Source: Modestobacter versicolor (GTDB taxonomy: Bacteria; Actinomycetota; Actinomycetes; Mycobacteriales; Geodermatophilaceae). Taken from it: DNA of 64,000 nt. The position numbers were made by a program, and so were the translations under genes. The stretch is from positions 1,550,001 to 1,614,000 of the forward strand of contig NZ_JACIBU010000001.1 of the NCBI RefSeq assembly GCF_014195485.1, read 5' to 3'. The notes under the pieces are model-generated. The model was not told where the DNA came from and did not search any database. It saw only the letters and a list, made by a program, of their open reading frames with translations. Positions 53,815-61,472 of this stretch are shown here, piece by piece (the first letter of the stretch is position 1; each line of letters begins with the position of its first letter).

Positions 53815-54401
53815 CCCGCCGCGGCGTCGTCCTGGCCGCCGTCCTGCTGGTGACCGGTGGCCTGGCCGGCTGCGGCAACGACTCCCCCGCCGCGATCACC
53901 TCACCGCCGACGTGCCCGGTCGGCGACGACGGAGCGGGCAACGGTGTGATCCTGATGGCCCAGTCGGTGCCGACGGCGGCCTGGGTGCCGTGCGTGCAGA
54001 GCTCCCTGCCGCTGGGCTGGGGCTTCTCCCACCTCGACGCCCGCGACGGCGAGGCCCGCTTCTGGCTGGACTCCGACCGCGACGGCGTGCACGCGGTGGA
54101 GGTCCGGCTCGAGGGGTCCTGCGACACCGAGGGCACCACCGAGATCGCCAGCGACCGGGACGACATGCGGCGCTACGAGCGGGTCCGGCAGGTGAGCCCC
54201 ACCTACTCCGGCGAGCGGCACTACGTGTTCCCGGGCGGGTGCCTCACCGTCGCCTTCCGGCTGGACGGCGACAGCCCCGGCGAGGCGCTGGCCCTCGCCT
54301 CGCAGGCGGTGGACGCGGTCAGCCGGGCCGAGCTCCGCACCCAGGTGCACGTCGACAGCGGGGGCCGGGTCGACCTGGACCCCGGCAGAGGGGACGGCTG
54401 A
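53811..54401 (+). CDS. hypothetical lipoprotein of the PAP2-kinase operon
   Basis: A 196-residue secreted lipoprotein: VTRRGVVLAAVLLVTGGLAG followed by lipobox Cys. The mature part has four further cysteines (PTCPV, VPCVQ, GSCDTE and GGCLTV) that could form two disulfides, and stretches such as WGFSHLDARDGEARFWLDSD and SGERHYVFPGG. I recognise no family. GTG 53811 overlaps the preceding stop (GTGA), showing coupling to the PAP2-kinase gene. Its role may be as an extracytoplasmic partner of the operon's membrane proteins (inference). Confidence 0.75.
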   Translation: MTRRGVVLAAVLLVTGGLAGCGNDSPAAITSPPTCPVGDDGAGNGVILMAQSVPTAAWVPCVQSSLPLGWGFSHLDARDGEARFWLDSDRDGVHAVEVRLEGSCDTEGTTEIASDRDDMRRYERVRQVSPTYSGERHYVFPGGCLTVAFRLDGDSPGEALALASQAVDAVSRAELRTQVHVDSGGRVDLDPGRGDG

Positions 54402-54404
54402 GCC

Positions 54405-55502
54405 ATGGCCACCGTCGAGCGCAGCCGACCCGCGGCGCAGCGGCCGCGACCGGCGTGGCGCCGGGTGCTCCCCCCGCTGCTGTCGTTGGTGCTGGTCGCG
54501 GCGGTCTTCGCCTGGTTCCTGCCGCAGTTCACCAGCCTCGGCGACGTGTGGGCGACGGTGCGCGCCATGTCGGGGCTGCAGATCGCCGTGCTCGCGCTGG
54601 CCACCGTGTGGAACCTGGCGACCTACCAGTTCGTGATGGTCACGACCACGCCCGGCATGACGCTGCGGCAGGCGACGGTGTCGACCCAGACGACGACGGC
54701 GGTGTCGAACACCGTGCTGGGTGGAGCCGCCATCGCACTCGGGCTGACGTACGCGATGAACAGCTCGTGGGGGTTCTCCCGCTCCCGGACGTCGGTCTCG
54801 CTGCTGACCTCGGGGCTGTGGAACAACTTCGCCAAGCTCGGCCTGCCGGTGGTCGCGCTGGCGCTGCTCGCCTTCTCCGCGCCACCGTCGGCGGCCCGGC
54901 TGACGGCCGGTGCGCTGGGCGTGATCGGGCTGGCGGCGTCGCTCGTCGGGCTGTGGCTGGTGCTGCGCAGCCGGAGCAGCGCGGCCCGGGTGGGGCTGGC
55001 GCTGGCGCGGGGGGCCTCCGGCGTGCTGCGGCTGGTGCACCGCCCGCCGGTGAGCGGCTGGGACCGGGCGTTCGTGACGTTCCGGGACCGCACGGTGCTG
55101 CTGCTGCGCGCCCGCTGGCACTGGCTGACCCTGGCGACGCTGGTCAGCCACCTGTCGCTGTTCCTGGTGCTGCTGCTGGCGCTGCGGTTCTCCGGGGTCA
55201 CCGCCGAGCAGGTCGGGTGGGTCGAGGTGCTGGCGGTTTTCGCCTTCGCCCGGCTGCTGACCGCCGTGCCGTTCACCCCTGGGGGCCTCGGGGTGATCGA
55301 GGTGGCGATGATCAGCGGGCTGGCGGCCGCCGGTGGCGAGCGTGCCGAGGTCGCGGCGGGGGTGCTGGTGTTCCGGCTGCTGACGTACCTCCTGCCGATC
55401 CCGATCGGCGTCCTGACCCACCTCTTCTGGCGGCGCAACACGTCGTGGCGGCGGGCGCCCAACTCCGCGCCGCGCACCGACCTGGTGCCCGAGGCAGCAT
55501 GA
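54405..55502 (+). CDS. LPG-synthase-type transmembrane (UPF0104/MprF-flippase-like) protein
   Basis: A 365-residue protein with about eight membrane helices, starting near PPLLSLVLVAAVFAWFL. It contains LARLLTAVPFTPGGLGVIEV-like sequence (FARLLTAVPFTPGGLG), the signature of the lysylphosphatidylglycerol synthase transmembrane domain (DUF4956/UPF0104 type), and a late helix LTYLLPIPIGVLTHLFW. It lacks the cytosolic lysyl-transferase half of MprF, so a lipid flippase or glycolipid-transfer function is more likely. It starts 3 bases after the lipoprotein gene and its TGA overlaps the ATG of a 15-codon mini-ORF (55499). Confidence 0.85.
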   Translation: MATVERSRPAAQRPRPAWRRVLPPLLSLVLVAAVFAWFLPQFTSLGDVWATVRAMSGLQIAVLALATVWNLATYQFVMVTTTPGMTLRQATVSTQTTTAVSNTVLGGAAIALGLTYAMNSSWGFSRSRTSVSLLTSGLWNNFAKLGLPVVALALLAFSAPPSAARLTAGALGVIGLAASLVGLWLVLRSRSSAARVGLALARGASGVLRLVHRPPVSGWDRAFVTFRDRTVLLLRARWHWLTLATLVSHLSLFLVLLLALRFSGVTAEQVGWVEVLAVFAFARLLTAVPFTPGGLGVIEVAMISGLAAAGGERAEVAAGVLVFRLLTYLLPIPIGVLTHLFWRRNTSWRRAPNSAPRTDLVPEAA

Positions 55503-55546
55503 GCACCGCAGCGCGGCGGGCACCGGTGCCCGGGTACGCCGGCTGA
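55499..55546 (+). CDS. 15-residue linking mini-ORF, possible coupling peptide
   Basis: MSTAARRAPVPGYAG begins in an ATGA overlap with the previous stop and ends in a TGATG overlap with the PAP2 start at 55546. Such a chain could carry terminating ribosomes to PAP2. It may equally be a coincidence of frame or a frameshifted N-terminus of PAP2. Confidence 0.35.
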   Translation: MSTAARRAPVPGYAG

Positions 55547-56208
55547 TGCTGGTCGACAGCGGGCGGGGGCTCCGGGTCAGCGGTGCGCTGCTGGCCGGGG
55601 CGGTCGTGGTGAGCGCGCTGGTGGTGTGGCCGGTCACCGAGCCCGCGGTCCAGGCGGTCGACGACTGGGTGTGGCGGCTGGCCGGGTCGGCGGAGAACGA
55701 GCCCACGACCGCCGTCGCGGTGGCGATGTCGTGGCTGGGCGGGGTGTGGGTGAACTGGCCGCTGCGGGTGGCCGCGCTGGCACTGCTGGCGTGGCGGCGG
55801 CACTGGCTGCGGCTGGCCGCGTTCAGCCTGTCGGTGCTGACGAGCGAGGCGCTGATCGGCCCGGTGAAGGCGGCGGTCGACCGGCCGCGGCCGTCGCTGG
55901 CGCTGATCGAGACCAGCGCGGCGTCGTTCCCGTCCGGGCACGCGATCGCCGGTGCGATCACCGCGGTCGGGCTGGTGCTGGCGGTGGTCGAACCCGGGCC
56001 GGCGCGCTGGCGGTGGGAGGTGCGGGCGGTGGTGTTCGCGGTGGTGATGGCGCTGTCGCGGGTGTACCTGCGGGCGCACTGGCTGTCCGACACGGTGGCC
56101 GGTGGGCTGCTCGGCGCGGGGCTGGCGCTGGGCTGGCCGGCGCTGCTGACGGCGCTGCGCGAGCGGGCCCAGGACTCCTCGCCGCCACCCGGCCGGCGCC
56201 GTCGCTGA
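55546..56208 (+). CDS. PAP2-family membrane phosphatase (catalytically complete)
   Basis: A 220-residue six-helix phosphatase with all PAP2 motifs: VKAAVDRPRPS (K-x-x-x-x-x-RP), SFPSGHAIAGAI (PSGH) and SRVYLRAHWLSDTVAGG (SR-x5-H-x3-D). It probably dephosphorylates a polyprenyl or diacylglycerol pyrophosphate in the same envelope pathway as the upstream genes, where it may supply activity missing in the degenerate PAP2 half of the fusion protein (inference). ATG 55546 overlaps the mini-ORF stop (TGATG). It is the last gene of the operon, 51 bases before tRNA-Met. Confidence 0.88.
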   Translation: MLVDSGRGLRVSGALLAGAVVVSALVVWPVTEPAVQAVDDWVWRLAGSAENEPTTAVAVAMSWLGGVWVNWPLRVAALALLAWRRHWLRLAAFSLSVLTSEALIGPVKAAVDRPRPSLALIETSAASFPSGHAIAGAITAVGLVLAVVEPGPARWRWEVRAVVFAVVMALSRVYLRAHWLSDTVAGGLLGAGLALGWPALLTALRERAQDSSPPPGRRRR

Positions 56209-56259
56209 GCGACCGGGGCGTGCCCGGCTCCGCAGCCGCCGCATGGCAGAGTTGCCGCC

Positions 56260-56333
56260 GGGGCGGTAGCTCAGCCGGTCAGAGCATGGGACTCATAATC
56301 CCTGGGTCGTGGGTTCGAGCCCCACCCGCCCCA
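56260..56333 (+). tRNA. tRNA-Met (anticodon CAT)
   Basis: Acceptor GGGGCGG/CCGCCCC, D-arm GCTC/GAGC, anticodon loop CTCATAA on a GGGA/TCCC stem, T-loop TTCGAGC. CCA is not encoded. An elongator tRNA is likely; an Ile-type CAT (lysidine) identity cannot be excluded. Its 3' end is the probable attachment site of the adjacent integrase remnant. Confidence 0.92.
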
Positions 56334-56358
56334 CCGGTCCTGATCTGCGGTTTCGCCC

Positions 56359-57040
56359 TCACGGTCGGACCACGGGCGCCCACACGGCCCGGGGGTGGGC
56401 ACGAGGTGGGCACATCGGCGTCGGTGTGCGCCCGGTGGGCACGCGGGACAGCGCGGCAGCCGACTCCGCGGCCTCACGCTCCACGTCCTCGAACACCGAC
56501 GTGTAGACCTGCTCGGTGATCGCCGTCGACGAATGCCCGAGCATCTGGCGGGTGAGCTTCAAGTCCTTCGTCGCTCGGTAGGCCAGGCTCGCGGCCAGGT
56601 GCCGCAGGTCGTGCAGCCGCACCGGCGGCAGTCCGGCCCGCACAACGAGGCGGTCGAACCGCTGCGAGACGCTGTCCGGGCACCAGCGCGGACCCGTCAG
56701 CTTTCGCGAACACCAGGCCGGTGTCGACGCACGCGGACCCCAGCAGCAGCCGGAGCTCGGCCAAGCGGCGCCGGTGGGCACGCAGCACCTCGACGGTGCC
56801 GGCGTCCCGGCTGACTGGGCGGGCGCTGGTGTCGATCTTGGTGTCACCGGCCACGACATCGCGGCCGACCTGGACTCGGGCCGCACGGATCGTGACGGTG
56901 CGCCGGTCGAGGTCGACATCGGACCAGGGCAGGCCCAGCGCCTCGGAGCGACAGAGGCCGCGGAAGGCGATGAGGTGCCACAGGCCGCACCCAGCCGACG
57001 GGTGCGTCAGAAGGGCTCCCTCCTGCACGCAACTGGACAC
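56359..57040 (-). pseudogene. tyrosine integrase remnant, frameshifted and 5'-truncated
   Basis: The C-terminal catalytic domain of a phage/ICE integrase. The upstream half (to about 56680) reads LIAFRGLCRSEALGLPWSDV, giving the first catalytic Arg, and goes on to VFAKADGSALVPG. The downstream half, in another frame, reads DSVSQRFDRLVVRAG, RLHDLRHLAAS (HxxR), LGHSS (His) and EQVYTSV (Tyr). Joining the frames at the GC-run near 56677-56680 (one extra base) restores a continuous domain. The N-terminal core-binding domain is absent. It lies 26 bases from the 3' end of tRNA-Met, typical for integration there. Either a real frameshift or a sequencing error explains the break; the missing N-terminus argues for decay. 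Confidence 0.82.
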
Positions 57041-57290
57041 GGGCGCCCGACAGCGGCAGTGGATCCCCAGCGCAACGCCCTTCGGCTCTGCGAGCAGCGG
57101 CGTGCCCGACGAGCAGGCTCAGAAACCGGTCGAGCGTCGAGTGGCATCCGGCGCAGCCCTGCCACCGTGTCTCCGACACCTGACGCCCGGAACCAAGAGC
57201 CGTTACCCCGCGGAGAGGGCAGCACCGGACACCTCGCGTCAGTGGTGAGGAGCCCGGTGCAGCGCCCACGTAGTAGCCGAGCGCTGAGAA

Positions 57291-59606
57291 CTACGTGACG
57301 CCCCCTGCGGCCTGCTCAGCGGGCGTCCGGTCGCCGACGCCGTCATCTTCTTCGTCCTTGACACTGTCGCCACCGGCGGGTGCCTCGATCGACACGTGCG
57401 GAAGGACTCTGTCCAGCCAGGAAGGCAGGTACCAGTTCGCCTGTCCGAACCGGTGCATCAGCGCAGGCACGAGAACGGTGCGCACGACGAACGCGTCGAG
57501 GAGGACCGCTGACCCCAGGCCGATGCCGAACAGCTTGATGATTCGGTCGTCGCCGAGCACGAATCCGCCGAAGACAGCGATCATGATCAGCCCGGCCGCA
57601 GTGATGATGCCGCCGGTCTCGCCCTGGCCGACGGTGACGGCGCGGGCGGTGTCGCCGGTCCGCCGCCACTCCTCGTGGATGCGGCTCACCAGGAACACCT
57701 GGTAGTCCATGGACAGTCCGAAGAGGATCGCGAAGAACATCACCGGCAGAAAGGCCCCGATTGGTCCGCCGCCGCCGATCCCCAGCGGCTCGGCCAGCCA
57801 GCCCCACTGGAAGATCGCGACCACCACGCCGAACGACGCCCCGGCGGCGAGCAGGTTCATGGCCGCGGCGGTGACCGGGATGAGCAGACTCCGGAACGCC
57901 ACGAGCAGCAGCAGGCAGGACAAGCCGATGACCGCGGTGAAGAACAGCGCCATCCTGGCTGACAGGATCTCCGCGAAGTCCACGAAGACCGCGGTGCTAC
58001 CGGAGACGTAGATGCGGCTGTCCGTGCTCTCGTACAACGGCGGCAGTACGTCGGCGCGCAACCGCTCGATCAGCTCGGTGGTCGCCGCGTCCTGGGGAGA
58101 GGTCACGGACTTGAACGTGATCAGCGAGACACCTTGTCCGGCGGGCACGGTCTGGATGCTGTCGGGGGCGACGTCGGGGACGGTGCCGAGGCGGTCGGCG
58201 ATTCGCCCCAGGAACGCCTCGTCTGCGGACCCCGGTCCGCTGACGACGAGCTGGAGTCCGGAGTTGTAGCCAGGCCCGAACCCCTCGGCGATCAAGTCGT
58301 ATCCACGGCGGGTGGTCTGGTCCAGCGGGTCGGTGCCCTGGTCGGGGGCGCCGAGGCGCATCGAGAAGAACGGCACCGACAGCGCAGCCAACAGGACGGC
58401 GGCAAGCATCCCGAGCGCGATCGGGCGTCGTTGGACGAGGTCCGCCCAGCGGAACCACGGTCCATGGTGGTCACCGACCTCGACGGTTCCGGCTCGCACC
58501 GCTGCCCGCTGGCGACGGGGCAGCACTCGCAGGCCGAGAAGGCGCAGCAGTGCAGGCAGCAGGGTCAGGGAGGCGACCATCGTGATCGCGACGCCGATCG
58601 CGGTGCCCAGCGACACCCCGTAGAGAAAGCTCACTCCCAGGGCCCACATGCCCATCAAGGCGATGCAGACGGTGATGCCCGCGAAGAGCACGGCTCGACC
58701 TGCTGTGTCGACCGCGAGGATGATCGACTCCTCCACTCCCAGCCCACGCAGGAGGTTGCGGCGGTGCCGGGTCACGATGAACAGGGCGTAGTCCACCCCG
58801 ACCCCGAGGATCATCAGCAGCGCCAGCTGATCGGCGAACGATGCCACCGACATGGTGTGCGACAGCAGGCCGATGAGCGGGAGCCCGGTCAGGATCGCAG
58901 CGACGGCGCTGATGAGCGGCAGCACCGTGGCGCTGAGGCTGCGGAAGACCAGCAGCAAGATGACGAAGGCTGCGAGGAAGCCGATGAGCTCAGGTGAGAG
59001 CGCGCTCTCTGTGGGCGTGAGGCCACGGAAGACCTCCCCGGTGAACTCGACCTGCAGCGGACCGCCTTGAAGCTGCTCGAGCGCGGCAGTGGGGTCGTCT
59101 GCCACAGGGCGGCCGGAGAAGGCCGAGCCGAACCGCTCGACGGTGCCGTCGAGGTGCTCGGTCGTCGGCTGCGCGGCCGAGTAGTTCACGATGATGAGTC
59201 CGATCGATCCGTCGGGGCTCACGAGCGCGTCTTGTGCCGTGGCGTCGGTCGAGCCCGCACCCGTCGCACAGTCGGTGCTGCCGTACGGCGACTGAACCGA
59301 GGACAGGCCCACGTCAGCTGCGCACAGGGACTCCAGCGCGGGCTGCACCCGGTCGGCGAACTCTGAGATGTCCGCCTCGCCGGCGTTGAGCACGATCTGG
59401 CCCGACGCGCCGTTGCGCTCAGCCAACCCGGCTTCGGTCAAGAGCTCGGAGACAGCTTCGGACTCCGTGCCGGGCAGCGAGAAGTCGTCCTCGTACTGCG
59501 CCCCGCCCATCGCCGAGAGCACTGCTTGCAACGCAAGGATGGCGATGACCCAAGCGGTGACGACGACCCAACGTCGTCGGATGGCGAACCGAGCGAGCGC
59601 TCTCAC
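57291..59606 (-). CDS. MMPL-family RND transporter
   Basis: A 771-residue membrane exporter with two repeats of six helices: first helix FAIRRRWVVVTAWVIAILAL, an extracytoplasmic loop, then LAVILG-type helices with GVDYALFIVTRHRRNLLRG as the proton-relay region. The second half has FGLSMDYQVFLVSRIHEEWR. These MDY/VDY motifs are the MmpL/RND signature. Likely exports a lipid, siderophore or drug under control of the divergent TetR gene. GTG 59606 overlaps by 4 bases the end of a short upstream frame. Base composition is visibly less GC-rich than most of the window, suggesting later acquisition together with the neighbouring integrase remnant. Confidence 0.9.
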   Translation of the reverse strand: MRALARFAIRRRWVVVTAWVIAILALQAVLSAMGGAQYEDDFSLPGTESEAVSELLTEAGLAERNGASGQIVLNAGEADISEFADRVQPALESLCAADVGLSSVQSPYGSTDCATGAGSTDATAQDALVSPDGSIGLIIVNYSAAQPTTEHLDGTVERFGSAFSGRPVADDPTAALEQLQGGPLQVEFTGEVFRGLTPTESALSPELIGFLAAFVILLLVFRSLSATVLPLISAVAAILTGLPLIGLLSHTMSVASFADQLALLMILGVGVDYALFIVTRHRRNLLRGLGVEESIILAVDTAGRAVLFAGITVCIALMGMWALGVSFLYGVSLGTAIGVAITMVASLTLLPALLRLLGLRVLPRRQRAAVRAGTVEVGDHHGPWFRWADLVQRRPIALGMLAAVLLAALSVPFFSMRLGAPDQGTDPLDQTTRRGYDLIAEGFGPGYNSGLQLVVSGPGSADEAFLGRIADRLGTVPDVAPDSIQTVPAGQGVSLITFKSVTSPQDAATTELIERLRADVLPPLYESTDSRIYVSGSTAVFVDFAEILSARMALFFTAVIGLSCLLLLVAFRSLLIPVTAAAMNLLAAGASFGVVVAIFQWGWLAEPLGIGGGGPIGAFLPVMFFAILFGLSMDYQVFLVSRIHEEWRRTGDTARAVTVGQGETGGIITAAGLIMIAVFGGFVLGDDRIIKLFGIGLGSAVLLDAFVVRTVLVPALMHRFGQANWYLPSWLDRVLPHVSIEAPAGGDSVKDEEDDGVGDRTPAEQAAGGVT

Positions 59607-59827
59607 GCCGACCCCTCGAGCGCTCGTTCGTCGCCGGTCGTGCCACGCCTGGAGGGTGAGGCGGGCACCAGATCAGACGACGGCGTCAGCGTCGATGCGG
59701 GCGCCAATGCGGGCGCCGGGTCGGGGGCTTGTGTGTTCAGGCGCCCGGCCGAAGCGAAGACCGCCCCGATGCCCGAGCTGGCCCCGGTCATCACGGTGGT
59801 CTGGGGACGATGGTCAAGGGCTGTCAT
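59603..59827 (-). CDS. 74-residue ORF with short-chain dehydrogenase N-terminal fragment
   Basis: Begins MTALDHRPQTTVMTGASSG and continues IGAVFASAG, which matches the Rossmann start of short-chain dehydrogenases (TGxxxGIG). After about 26 residues the sequence turns into a Pro/Ala/Ser-rich tail with no SDR features, so the enzyme is not complete. A good ribosome-binding sequence (GAGGAAGGG) precedes its ATG, and its end overlaps the MMPL GTG by 4 bases (GTGA). It may now serve only as a coupling leader for MMPL, or be the scar of a deletion. Confidence 0.5.
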   Translation of the reverse strand: MTALDHRPQTTVMTGASSGIGAVFASAGRLNTQAPDPAPALAPASTLTPSSDLVPASPSRRGTTGDERALEGSA

Positions 59828-59865
59828 GGGGGGTCCCTTCCTCGGAGGATGGAACCGTAACCCAT

Positions 59866-59884
59866 CTTGGTACTTGGTACCAGG
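59866..59884. promoter_or_regulatory. candidate TetR operator
   Basis: Tandem CTTGGTA units (59866-59879) with the second forming TGGTACCA, an 8-base palindrome, midway between the divergent TetR and MMPL-unit starts. Placement fits autoregulation and repression of the transporter. Confidence 0.5.
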
Positions 59885-59919
59885 AAGGACCGAAGTCTCA
59901 CCTGCGATAGGGTCGTCTC

Positions 59920-60525
59920 ATGACCTCGCACGGGACGCCAACCCCCGGCTTGTGGAGCCGCACCCGGCGCGCGGTGCACGACGAGGTCGTGGGGACCGCA
60001 CTGGACCTGTTCACGAACCAGGGGTTCGAAGCAACCACGGTCGACCAGATCGTTGCTGCCACCGGACTGTCACGGACCTCGTTCTTCCGCTACTTCGGGT
60101 CCAAGGAGGACCTGGTCCTGGGCGACACCACGCAGACCAGGCTCGACTTCAGTGCTGCCCTCCGAGCCCGCCCGCAGGAGGAGGGTCCCTGGGAAGCGCT
60201 ACGCGCCGCAGCCCTCACGCTCCCAGGGGCCGACCTCGCACCGGATCGGGCACTGACCGTCGCGAAACTGATCCGCACCTCCCCCGCCCTTCGCGCCCGC
60301 AGCCTGGAGAAGCACCAGCAGTGGCAGGACTCGCTCGTGCCGGTGCTACAGGAGCGCCTCGCCGGGGAGCCCAACGCTGCCGCCAGCAGCGATCTGGCCG
60401 CACGCGCCGTCGTCGCAGCGGCACTGTCCTGCCTGCAGACCGCCACCGAGGTGTGGGCCGAGCGCGACGGCAGAGGGACGCTCGGCGAGCTCTATGACCA
60501 GGCGATCGCAGCAGTCCGCCGCTGA
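59920..60525 (+). CDS. TetR-family transcriptional regulator
   Basis: A 201-residue repressor. HTH region about 20-70: RRAVHDEVVGTALDLFTNQG, then FEATTVDQIVAATGLSRTSF and FRYFGSKEDLVLG, the classic TetR helix pattern ending in FxxYFxSKEDL. The C-terminal ligand domain is divergent (LRARSLEKHQQWQDSLVPVL), so the inducer is unknown. It diverges from the SDR-fragment/MMPL unit with a candidate operator between, a standard efflux arrangement. Start ATG 59920 follows a weak purine stretch (GATAGGG). Confidence 0.9.
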   Translation: MTSHGTPTPGLWSRTRRAVHDEVVGTALDLFTNQGFEATTVDQIVAATGLSRTSFFRYFGSKEDLVLGDTTQTRLDFSAALRARPQEEGPWEALRAAALTLPGADLAPDRALTVAKLIRTSPALRARSLEKHQQWQDSLVPVLQERLAGEPNAAASSDLAARAVVAAALSCLQTATEVWAERDGRGTLGELYDQAIAAVRR

Positions 60526-60647
60526 GGCGAGGACGCTCGCGCATGGGGCCACCTCAACGACGCCCGAGCGGCGTCCAGGCGTGTCGAGGATCCTTGCCCT
60601 TGTGGGGAAACGCTGTCCGAGCAGGTCGAACGTTGGAGAGCTGCTTC

Positions 60648-60905
60648 ATGAGCTTGGCTGAGAAGCTCTTCGAGGGCAGCGGTTTCACGTACTCACACAA
60701 GACCCGGTACATCGCGACCTGGGCTGCGATGGCACCTTCCTCGTTCGTGGTGGTAGCCGCGTGGTTCGTCCCCGTGGAATCGCCACCGGCTGGCAATTGG
60801 GCCATCTCCCTCATCGGTGTGGCTGTCTTGGCCTTCTGCATCTACGCCAACCGCTACTTCAGATGGCGCCTGGATCATGAGCGGTCGCAGACCGCCCCGC
60901 ACTGA
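60648..60905 (+). CDS. small two-helix membrane protein
   Basis: An 85-residue protein starting MSLAEKLFEGSGFTYSHKTR, with helices MAPSSFVVVAAWFVPV and WAISLIGVAVLAFCIYANRY. The C-terminus is short and basic. I recognise no family. GGAGAG lies 8 bases before ATG 60648, supporting expression. It lies downstream of the TetR gene in the less GC-rich block, with no other neighbour on its strand. Confidence 0.6.
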   Translation: MSLAEKLFEGSGFTYSHKTRYIATWAAMAPSSFVVVAAWFVPVESPPAGNWAISLIGVAVLAFCIYANRYFRWRLDHERSQTAPH

Positions 60906-61051
60906 GACCGCGCCGACTCAAGCCCTGCCCATCACCTGATGGTTCGAAGGGCTTCTGAGGCGATCGCCGTGAGGCGGTAGATGGGTGGGACCGCCGTTCC
61001 GTCCGACCCACTGGTCGCCGGTGCGTGACGACGGTGACCAGCGCCCCGTGC

Positions 61052-61393
61052 TCAGGACTCCGGGTCGTACATGATCTCCCGGACCTCCTGCGCGCACCGG
61101 CAGCCGCGGGCGATGCGGGCAGCCCACTCCAGCGCCTCCGCCCGCGACGGCACCTCGATGATCGCGAAGCCCCCGATGACCGCCTTCGTCTCCGGGACCG
61201 GGCCGTCGGTCACCTGCCCGTCGGTGCCCACGATCGCCGCCTGCTGGCGCTGGACGCCGCCGCCGAAGATCCAGACACCGGCGTCCTTCGCCTTCTGCAC
61301 CACGGCGTGCGAGGCCTCGCCCACCTCGGGCCAGTCCTCGGCCGGGATGTGGTCCATCGAGCCGTCGTCGAACGAGATGAGGTAGCGCGGCAT
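61052..61393 (-). CDS. YCII-related (DGPF) domain protein
   Basis: A 113-residue ferredoxin-like protein: MPRYLISFDDGSMDHIPAED at the start, GVWIFGGGVQRQQAAIVG in the middle and VTDGPVPETKAVIGGFAIIE later, the DGPFxExKExxxGF pattern of YCII/PhnB-like proteins often linked to ECF sigma factors. No sigma factor gene is adjacent here. Function is unproven for most members. A double Cys (GCRCAQEV) lies near the C-terminus and is unusual. Start ATG 61393 gives a complete domain. Confidence 0.88.
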   Translation of the reverse strand: MPRYLISFDDGSMDHIPAEDWPEVGEASHAVVQKAKDAGVWIFGGGVQRQQAAIVGTDGQVTDGPVPETKAVIGGFAIIEVPSRAEALEWAARIARGCRCAQEVREIMYDPES

Positions 61394-61472
61394 CAGCGAA
61401 CTCCCTGCGTCGGAGGCCTGCGGGTGGGGCCGAACGTAGGTGCCGCGTCGAGCCCCGTGCCAGGGTGACGCC

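Noticed and set aside
57007..57269. Short minus-strand frames between the integrase remnant and MMPL
   Set aside because: They overlap each other in different frames, show no recognisable domain and most likely belong to decayed element DNA.
61440..61472. ATG 33 bases upstream as the start of the RNB exonuclease
   Set aside because: It would add an unusual MPRRAPCQGDA leader. GTG 61473 gives the expected N-terminus.
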